A stretch of DNA of 64,000 nucleotides from Calliopum simillimum (taxonomy: Eukaryota > Arthropoda > Insecta > Diptera > Lauxaniidae), in assembly GCA_951812925.1 (NCBI GenBank), contig OX638369.1:47487061-47551060 (forward strand). The letters run 5' to 3'. Position 1 is the stretch's first letter; every line of letters begins with the position of its first letter. Positions 58,173 through 64,000 of the stretch are shown one piece after another. The notes under the pieces were generated by a model that had not been told where the DNA came from, searched no databases, and was given only the letters and a program-made list of their open reading frames with translations. The position numbers were made by a program, and so were the translations under genes.

Positions 58173-58736
58173 GAGAAATAGAGTAGCAAGTACTATTTTT
58201 TTTCTCCGTGTGGTCCTGACCAGGACGTTCTTTGTCTTCGACATCAAAATCACCACTTTTAAACCGTCGAAACCACTCACGACAGCTTGATTCAGCTGGA
58301 GCATAGTCCCCATAAACTTCTACAAGCAAACTATGACTTTCCGCAGCAGTTTTCTTTGCAAAAAAATGACCCAACAGAACCTCCCGCAAATGCTGTCTTT
58401 TTCTCCAATTTTCGAAGTTATTCATCGTGAAAAATAATAATGATGCACACAAGATAAAATTGTTTTGTTGACTGATTTTGACAGCTGTCAAATGTACCTT
58501 CAATATATAAAGTTCGAGCTTTCACGATATTTGTTAGTACGGACATCCACCGTCAAATTCCGGTTTTTAAGTTGTACACCCAATATATCTCAGAAACTGT
58601 TTAACACATCGAAATGAAATTTGTCACATAAAGGGCACTAAGCCAAATAACATGCTTTAGAAAAATGGGCGGTTCCACGCCCCTAAAAATCAAAATTTGA
58701 CATATCTCAGAAACTGTTTGACGCATTGGAGCGAAG

Positions 58737-58890
58737 CAGTGGCGGTTCCAGCATTGTCAAGAGGGGCCGATTGACTACATTTCTAGATAATAGCAGAATG
58801 TTTTTAAAATCTTTACATATAATTTAAAAAAAACTGTAATCAATTGGTTTGAGAGGGGGGACCGATCGCCCCCCCTTGGATCCGCCACTG
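58737..58890. mobile_element. hAT-like MITE, 154 bp
   Basis: The ends CAGTGGCGGTTCCAGC and, in complement, CAGTGGCGGATCCAAGG are flanked by the 8-base words GAGCGAAG (58729-58736) and GAATGAAG (58891-58898), matching at 6 of 8 positions. It is inserted in repeat D3. Ends like CAGTGGCGG are common in insect hAT MITEs. Confidence 0.7.
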
Positions 58891-58984
58891 GAATGAAGTT
58901 TGGTATATTGTATGTTAAAGGCATCGGGATAAAAGTGAGTCAACGCTAACCGGGTAAAATTAAAACAAAAAGTAATTAATTTCA

Positions 58985-59115
58985 TTAATGGGTAATAATT
59001 TTAATAAATAAAAAATATGTTCATGAGAGTAGATATCCCAGCAGTTGTTGGACTGGGATATATGTCCCAAGACCTGCAGCGCCTCTGGCGGCGAAAATTA
59101 AATTAAGTTTCTAAG
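58985..59115 (-). repeat. fragment related to the piggyBac-like MITE
   Basis: In reverse complement, TTAGAAACTTAATTTAA, TTTTCGCCGCCAGAGGCGCT and a GGGACATATATCCC word align loosely with the first half of 11654-11985. No TTAA-bounded ends were found. Confidence 0.35.
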
Positions 59116-59156
59116 GATAACCTCTCACATATATTGTATATTCAATAGTTTTTTTA

Positions 59157-59745
59157 TTCCCTACACCCAGGGTATATTCACTTTGTCTTTCCGTTTGTAA
59201 CACAGAGAAGGAGGCGTGGCAGATATAGAAAAGTATATATATTCTTGATCAGCGTCACCTCCTGATATAGCCATGACTGGGTTAGCATGGAAATACATTT
59301 TCTAGGAAAACTGAGCAAGATAATTCAATGAAATTTGGTACACTGCCTCTGTCGTCAAAGCTAGCTCGTGGGATTGAAAATGAGGGAAATCGGTCAACGG
59401 ACACGCCTACCATCCATACAAAAAATACATTCAAAATGCAACTTTAGGAGTATTTTTCAAGACAATGCAACCGACATACACATAAATACTACGAATTGTA
59501 AGCGCAAGCTCTGAAAAAAAAAAATAAAACTGGAGGAATTCGGATAAGAGGGCGTGGCACGGCCCATATAAGCAAAAGCTTCAAAATGCTATAGTGAAAA
59601 CGTTTTTTGAGATAATCCAACCAATTTTCACTCAAATACTAAGGACTATAAATACAAACCCTGAGAAAAAACTGGTTAAATTCGTACAAGAGGGCGCGGA
59701 AACTCCCATATAAGCGAAATTTTCCAAATAGTTTTTGGTTCGAAA
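59157..59745 (+). mobile_element. Helentron/DINE-like repeat D2
   Basis: CCCTACACCCAGGGTAT hairpin, CTTTCCGTTTGTAACACAG, GTATATATATTCTTGATCAG and repeated GGCGTGGCAC words make this the most continuous copy here. It shows the uninterrupted form of the site that the giant palindrome occupies in D1. The 3' hairpin was not found. No coding remains. Confidence 0.6.
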
Positions 59746-59759
59746 GGGGTAATCGACAG

Positions 59760-60604
59760 ACAGAAAGAAATAAATCACAAAAAAAAAAAAAAAATAAACA
59801 AATTAATAAAAAATGGATATTTTTTTCTAATTAAGAAAAAATATTTTTTATGTAATTATTTAAGGCAACTTAAATGGACATAATGATGTTTTGTTATTTT
59901 GAAGCTATTTACACAGGCGCCTTGATTCCACTTGTTCTGATTGAGTTTTATACGCACAAACGCCTACATTGAAAAACACATAAAGCAAATAAATGGTTGA
60001 CGCCAGAGACCACCCGCAATTTTACGTCAACAGAATAAATCCGGCACTGTTCTGTATGATTAGGATCTATAGCGCCTGAATATATGCTATGTCTTTTGCT
60101 TTAGCAAACAATTTTACAACAATTGTTATAATAAAATTATTTATGAAATGACTTAGTTTTTGTTAAAAATTAACTGAGCAATATTTTCATATTTAGTAGA
60201 AAAGGGTATACAATAAATGAAAATCTCTGGCCTAATTTTTAATATCTCTCCCATTTTTTCTTTTTATAACTCAATCGTATAAATGTTGTTTAATGCACTA
60301 ATAACTCGAGGGCTCTTTTTTTTGTTTTGTTTCAACATTTTGCTAAAATTAATTAATAAAAATTAATGACTTTTGTCGCGCTTGTATAATGAATATTGTT
60401 TTTGTAATGGTTACATAACTGCAATTATGATTTATTATACTTGTAATTATAGTTTTGGCGTCGCTACATTTAAGTGATGGACTTAATGCGATACGAAATT
60501 TTTAGATTTTAATGAAGTTTTTTTTTTTGGCTTGCAATTTATTTTTTTTTTGTTTAATTAACTATTGTATATTTTGGTTGAGTGTTAATTGCCAGTTTAT
60601 AAGA
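59760..60604. other. AT-rich non-coding stretch
   Basis: No gene or repeat pair was recognised. Confidence 0.5.
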
Positions 60605-60709
60605 AATAAAATAATAAATTTTTGTCAAGATTTTTAAACGGTCAAGTTGGCTAAATTTGAATTGTATACGTTTTTATAATAATAGAATTTAGAAAATCAA
60701 TTTTCAACA

Positions 60710-60781
60710 TAGCGCTTAGCTCAGATAGTAGGATCGTCAACTAGCAACGCAGGGGTCGTAGGTTCAATTCCGCAGCGAGCT
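60710..60781 (+). other. tRNA-like sequence in left terminus
   Basis: TAGCTCAGATAGTAGGATCG is an excellent A-box/D-arm match, and GTCGTAGGTTCAATTCCGC contains a perfect B box (GGTTCAATTCC). The length is tRNA-like. The anticodon and acceptor stems pair poorly, so it is probably a pol III promoter-bearing relic. Confidence 0.65.
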
Positions 60782-60869
60782 TGTTGACAAATATTCAATA
60801 CGGCTTTTGCCTTTGACAAATTATTTTATTTTTATATTTTTATCTTTTTATTTGATGGAAGAACTGTAG

Positions 60870-61194
60870 ATGTTTGCAATTTTGATATACGACGAAGAAG
60901 AAAACCCTGAAAACAAAATAGCAAGATATCAAATGCGATTCCTTCGCGATCTACATATGTTCCTTTCCACAAAGGAGTTTACACAAAATTTTAGAGTTCC
61001 TGCAACCTTGTGTCGTAGTCTTGTGGATGATTTAAAGCCGCATGATATTCAGAAATGTCGCTACCTTTGTCCGCTCGTATTTTGGGAACGTTAAATTGGA
61101 CATGGGTCTTGTCAAAAATGTTTCGGAAATAAATGCAACCTTCCTATGAGCCAGTCGTCTCTATCACGTTCCGTGCATGTGGCAGAACAGCATT
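60870..61194 (+). pseudogene. PIF/Harbinger transposase fragment
   Basis: From the ATG at 60870, the frame reads RYQMRFLRDLHMFLSTKEFT then QNFRVPATLCRSLVDDLKPH, like the N-terminal part of HARBI1-type transposases. After an in-frame stop (61092-61094) the same frame continues GHGSCQKCFGNK and MSQSSLSRSVH, matching the family's GSYQ...SQSSVSR DNA-binding motif. A frameshift then leads into INEVKFAGIKFPSW, where the family normally has a helix followed by a FP motif. A full protein is about 350 residues with a DDE catalytic core, and that core is absent. The assignment rests on motif order, not on a search. Confidence 0.6.
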
Positions 61195-61317
61195 AATGAG
61201 GTGAAATTTGCTGGAATAAAGTTTCCGAGCTGGAAAAAATTTCAAAAAAAAAGAAACCAAGGAAAAAACAAACAAGAAAAAAGAAATAACATGAAAAACA
61301 ATAAAAAAAATTTTCAA

Positions 61318-61387
61318 GTTCGCTGGAGAATTGAACCTACGACCTCTGCGTTGATTGTTGACGATCCTACTATCTGATCTAAGCGCT
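61318..61387 (-). other. tRNA-like sequence in right terminus
   Basis: Inverted partner of 60710-60781. It reads AGATCAGATAGTAGGATCG and GTCGTAGGTTCAATTCTCC on the - strand. Both boxes are kept, with the same spacing as the left copy. Confidence 0.65.
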
Positions 61388-61520
61388 CTGTTGAAAATTG
61401 ATTTTCTTGACCGTTTAAAAATCTTGATAAAATTTCTTGACATAAATTTTATCCAGAAATCACAGAATCAGGCTGTAACTCTCTTGACACATATTATCTT
61501 AAAATTGATTTTAATTTATT

Positions 61521-61557
61521 TACTAATTTATTTTTTCTTTTCTTTTTAGGTAAGTGT
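61521..61557 (+). promoter_or_regulatory. recursive splice site (ratchet point) 3
   Basis: Branch-like CTAAT at 61523-61527 is followed by TTTTTTCTTTTCTTTTTAG joined to GTAAGTGT at 61549/61550. It has the same structure, strand and downstream GTAAGTGT as the other two sites. It lies about 20.9 kb after site 2. Confidence 0.85.
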
Positions 61558-62044
61558 AAACAGTTTTTGAAATTATTTATTATGATGAGTAAGTAGTAAC
61601 ATAAATGTAATAAATCATTTAAAAGATTTTTATTAGCTTGGTACCAATTTACGGAAATTAAAAAATGGCAGACATTGAAAATCTCTCAATGTTAAGATGA
61701 TTTAGAACATGTGAAACTGCGATGAATCCAATGAATTCTGAAAGCTGAAAATTTCATAAACAAATTTTTAATTTTAAGAAACAAAAAAATGATTTTACCA
61801 GTGCGTAGCACCAATAGCTGTGATTAAATGAGTACTGTAAACCGGAGTGACTTTGATAAAAAAGGAAAATATATTACTATATATATTTATCTTGCAAAAT
61901 GACCCCTCAAAGTTTCTCTTCTCCTTTTCAATGATTTTTGTAGTTCCGAAAAATTTGCAAAATGTTTAAATATTGTGGTTGTTGTACGCTAGCCAAAATT
62001 GTCTCACTTTTGTTCTACGCTGACACTCTTACTAAGTATAGTGC
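61558..62044. other. AT-rich non-coding stretch
   Basis: No gene or repeat was recognised. Confidence 0.5.
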
Positions 62045-62195
62045 CTGCGTTATTTGCAACAAAATTGTGCATAAAAACTAAGAATATTAGTGCAAGGTCT
62101 GATGAAAAACTGAGAGAGGTCACACAAGAAGGCGTGGCACTTCCCACATAAGCAAAATTTTGAAAATGCTGCAGTGTAGGGTATTTAATTTTTGG
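62045..62195 (+). mobile_element. Helentron-like repeat, 3' fragment
   Basis: AAGAAGGCGTGGCACTTCCC and ATGCTGCAGTGTAGGGTATT match the internal repeats and 3' end of the D family. The final TTTGG replaces the full terminal hairpin, where the next element begins. Confidence 0.5.
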
Positions 62196-62214
62196 AAAAG
62201 CCAAAAAACCCTTA

Positions 62215-62771
62215 GAGGAGAGTCACCGGGTATGGGACAGGTTTTGTTGAACCATAACTTATTACTGGCTAAACCGTTCGGGTATTTTATATATTGTACG
62301 AAATGTAAGAAACATGCGCAACATTTAACCAAAGGACGGATTTTTATTTCGTCACACTCAAAAGTATGGTAAATTTTCAAAAGTCATATTTTTCGCTCTT
62401 TAAAAATTTGTGTTGGGGAAACCTACAAAAATGCAATGAAAATTAGAAAATATGAAGTAAAATCCCCATGACTGTGCTTAAACGGAAACTTTTATTAATC
62501 TTTCGTTACATTAATGTCGATATTTGACAGTTGCACTAGATTTCGGTTCGAAAAAAGTGTCCCATACCCGGATACATGATGATTAAAATTTGTATCCGTA
62601 TAAGAGACACCTATAAAAATGCAATGGAAATTAGAAAATACGAAATAAGTAGTTACCCTATAACCTTCATCCATTTAACGTTGCATACATGTCGATATTT
62701 GACAAAGGCACTCGATTTGGCTTCGAAAAAAGAGTGTCCCGTACCCGGATCATGATGTGTTCCATACCCGG
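62215..62771. mobile_element. TA-type element, tag CCGGGTATGGGACA
   Basis: The left end GAGGAGAGTCACCGGGTATG (TA at 62213-62214) fits the TA-type consensus. CCGGGTATGGGACA at 62226 is repeated in inverted form near 62560, 62736 and 62760. About 190 bases are tandemly duplicated inside (phrases around AAAAATGCAATG at 62428 and 62618, each ending GTCCCRTACCCGGAT). The right end is less well defined than the left. Confidence 0.6.
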
Positions 62772-63449
62772 AACATGGCACTTTTTCAGCGATGCCAAAC
62801 AATAATGTTTTAACCATATATATTTTCACAAACTCATATTGTAGCATAAAGAAGACATACAACACTAAATGGTAACGCATGACATTTTTCTTTTTCAATT
62901 AGCTAAATCAAAAAAAAAAAAATAGCACTTTGAAACGGATCATAAAAAACTATTCACAGTCGAATTACGACATGAGGTGTGAAACTATAATAAGTAAGCA
63001 ATAGATCTTTTCACTTCGGTGTTAGTTTAAAAACTTGGTCATATAAAGACGACAATTCAACAGTAATCAGATTGACAATATTAATTTAGTATGATAGAAA
63101 AAATCGACTGTACCGAGGTGTACCACCGGTGCCCCTTCCCTACTAGTTTTAATTATAACAGTCTTGTGGCAAACGAGCGATATGTTAACGAACTTACAGC
63201 TTTTCGGCGTTGGGGCATCAAAAATTTTAGAGATTTTTTAATTTTGTCAAAAATAAAAGCACAAAAAAATTTCGTCACTCCCCTTACACGGTGCTCTTGA
63301 ACAGTCGATAGGTTTTTTGAATATGTGGGGAAAATCTGTGAATGGGGTTTCATTTGTATTAGTTTAGTGGTCTGAAAAATGTAAACTCCGAAATCGTAGC
63401 TGATCATCCTCGCGAAATATCGCCAAAAATACATATCCCATATAAAATA
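62772..63449. other. AT-rich non-coding stretch
   Basis: No recognised gene. Open frames near 63091-63300 (+) and 63153-63524 (-) have no known motifs. Confidence 0.45.
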
Positions 63450-63525
63450 AAAACTAGTAAGGGTGTAAAATTTGGCCTGGCCAAACATTAAATACCCTAC
63501 ACTGCAATATTTGGCTAAAGTCAAG
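63450..63525 (-). mobile_element. Helentron-like repeat, 3' end with hairpin
   Basis: On the - strand it reads TGCAGTGTAGGGTATTTAAT and then TTTGGCCAGGCCAAA, the best-preserved 3' terminus of the D family in the window. The GGCCAGGCC hairpin near the end is in the position expected for Helitron-class elements. Confidence 0.55.
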
Positions 63526-63589
63526 CGTTGCTCCCAGAACCCAATTTGGTTTAAACCAAGCTTTTCTTGTTAAAAGTATAATTTTTACA

Positions 63590-63835
63590 AAAAATGTTTA
63601 ATCAAAAAGTGTCGCTCGGACTTGGTTTTGGAGATATGGTCATCGGAAGATCGGGATATAGCTTTTATAAAAACCGATATAAGTTCTGAATCCCTTGATG
63701 GATTTCAAAAATATTGATGTTATATGAAAGATATTTTAATTGGCTACAAAACTATTCTGAAAATGTTTTAAATCCAAGCTATGGTTTTCAAGATATGGTG
63801 ATTTTGTGAAAATTTTGACCAGTTTTTTTTTAAAA
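63590..63835 (-). repeat. dispersed repeat shared with 41340-41590
   Basis: The reverse complement aligns with the middle of the element 40772-42154 through phrases such as CGATCTTCCGATG and ATATCTTTCATATAACATCA. It may be part of a second, more diverged copy that runs off the right edge. Confidence 0.55.
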
Positions 63836-64000
63836 AACTATTATAAATTAAAAAAAATACCTTAATAACCTATAGCTGTGGTAACAAAATATGGTAGCCT
63901 TATCTATTTTCCTTCATAAGGTATTCCATTTAAAGCTGAATTTGCATCATTAGGGCATTTTTTATAGAAAAACAAAAATTAAACTAAAGGAATTTTTATG

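Larger units (their letters stand above)
56788..58210. mobile_element. CACGG-type TIR element with tRNA-like core, copy 3, split by a LINE
   Basis: The ends CACGGAGAAAAATA (56788) and TTTTTTCTCCGTG (58210) have TG on both sides. Its orientation is opposite to 29208-29916, and without the LINE it is about 713 bases against 709. It lies within the mariner remnant and contains a LINE fragment at 57474-58172. Confidence 0.85.
56330..58425 (-). pseudogene. mariner transposase in two pieces
   Basis: The N-terminal piece starts at the ATG at 58425 and carries the first helix-turn-helix: HLREVLLGHFFAKKTAAESH, EWFRRFKSGDFDVEDKE. It ends at 58211, where another element begins. The C-terminal piece resumes at 56787 with LGVIHCELLTGGQTMNAQLY, then IIFHHDNARPHIAAPVKNYL and PPYSPNLAPSDYHLF. 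These hold the second and third aspartates of a DD34D core, 34 residues apart as expected. After that it is frameshifted, with SIHFWPPSR and FFGMEFINCLKDGE readable in another frame. The segment between residues of about 75 and 210, including the first catalytic aspartate, is missing. It is clearly dead. Confidence 0.8.
56259..58582 (-). mobile_element. mariner element split by nested insertions
   Basis: The ends TGGGTGTACATCTTAAAAAC (56259) and, in complement, TGGGTGTACAACTTAAAAAC (58582) have TA on the left and an AT-rich right flank, and sit inside Helentron-like repeat D3. Transposase remains lie on the - strand on either side of the element at 56788-58210. With insertions removed the mariner is about 900 bases, so it also lacks the middle third of its coding region. 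Confidence 0.85.
55984..58960 (+). mobile_element. Helentron/DINE-like repeat D3, host of nested insertions
   Basis: The 5' part has CCAGGGTAAATTCATTTCGT then CCTTCCGTTTGTAACGCAG. The body has TATCTCAGAAACTGTTTGACGC-type phrases and GCCACGCCC words before and after the mariner at 56259-58582. The hAT-like MITE at 58737-58890 interrupts it again. Related copies are at 21781-24954 and 59157-59745. Confidence 0.6.
60605..61475 (+). mobile_element. Harbinger-like remnant with tRNA-like inverted termini
   Basis: Left (60615-60790) and right (61316-61460, inverted) segments match through GATTTTTAAACGGTCAAG, AAAATCAATTTTCAACA and a tRNA-like block. The left copy has about 65 extra bases between the first two words. 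A Harbinger-type transposase fragment lies between them. The exact ends and target duplication could not be fixed. Confidence 0.65.

Noticed and set aside
57504..58313. A single 269-residue protein on the - strand
   Set aside because: The frame runs through three different elements. Only the part from about 58172 downwards is LINE-derived. The first 45-50 residues are mariner and TIR-element sequence read by chance.

Overview
The window is about 70% A+T and looks like nuclear DNA of a higher fly (Diptera). Four things support this: mariner/Tc1-type transposases of insect type, a repeat resembling the DINE-1/INE-1 Helentron class, an RTE-like LINE, and fly-type recursive splice sites. I find no intact host protein-coding gene. 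Every protein similarity I recognise belongs to a decayed transposable element. The genus cannot be fixed from sequence alone.

The main host-related signal is a series of three near-perfect recursive-splicing (ratchet) motifs. Each has a branch-point-like pentamer, then a pyrimidine tract ending in AG, fused directly to GTAAGTGT. Their junctions are at 6630/6631, 40637/40638 and 61549/61550, all on the + strand. With no exons visible, this suggests that the window lies inside one very long (over 64 kb) intron of a gene transcribed left to right, probably spliced in steps of about 34 kb and 21 kb.

The rest is a dense layer of mostly non-autonomous mobile elements. (a) TA-flanked elements share an end like TAGGGKARR. 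Each family carries its own 12-20 bp tag next to the end and repeated inside (3083-3968, 16171-17043, 25497-26382, 33280-34114 with a fragment at 18988-19528, 49328-49725, 54025-54985, 62215-62771; perhaps 40772-42154 and 45419-45838). (b) Elements ending in CACRGAG...CTCYGTG carry a tRNA-like pol III A/B-box module in their middle (14386-15024, 29208-29916, 32178-32842, 56788-58210). (c) A Harbinger-like remnant at 60605-61475 has inverted termini that also hold tRNA-like sequences. (d) Long foldbacks include a 2,080 bp palindrome at 21869-23948 and three roughly 295 bp hairpins at 43338-43932 and 46113-46406. (e) There are two mariner deletion derivatives with about 165 bp inverted repeats, a DD41D-like mariner, another mariner, TTAA-flanked piggyBac-like MITEs, hAT MITEs with 8 bp target duplications, a pogo-like element, a TAA-flanked Harbinger-like MITE, and a solo LTR.

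Nesting gives a relative history. At 55984-58960 a Helentron-like repeat was hit by a mariner, the mariner by a tRNA-module MITE, and that MITE by a 5'-truncated LINE. At 36118-37360 a dispersed repeat was hit by a second repeat and that by a hAT MITE. At 21781-24954 the giant palindrome sits in a Helentron-like copy. If the intron is transcribed as inferred, the foldbacks would give long double-stranded RNA in the pre-mRNA.
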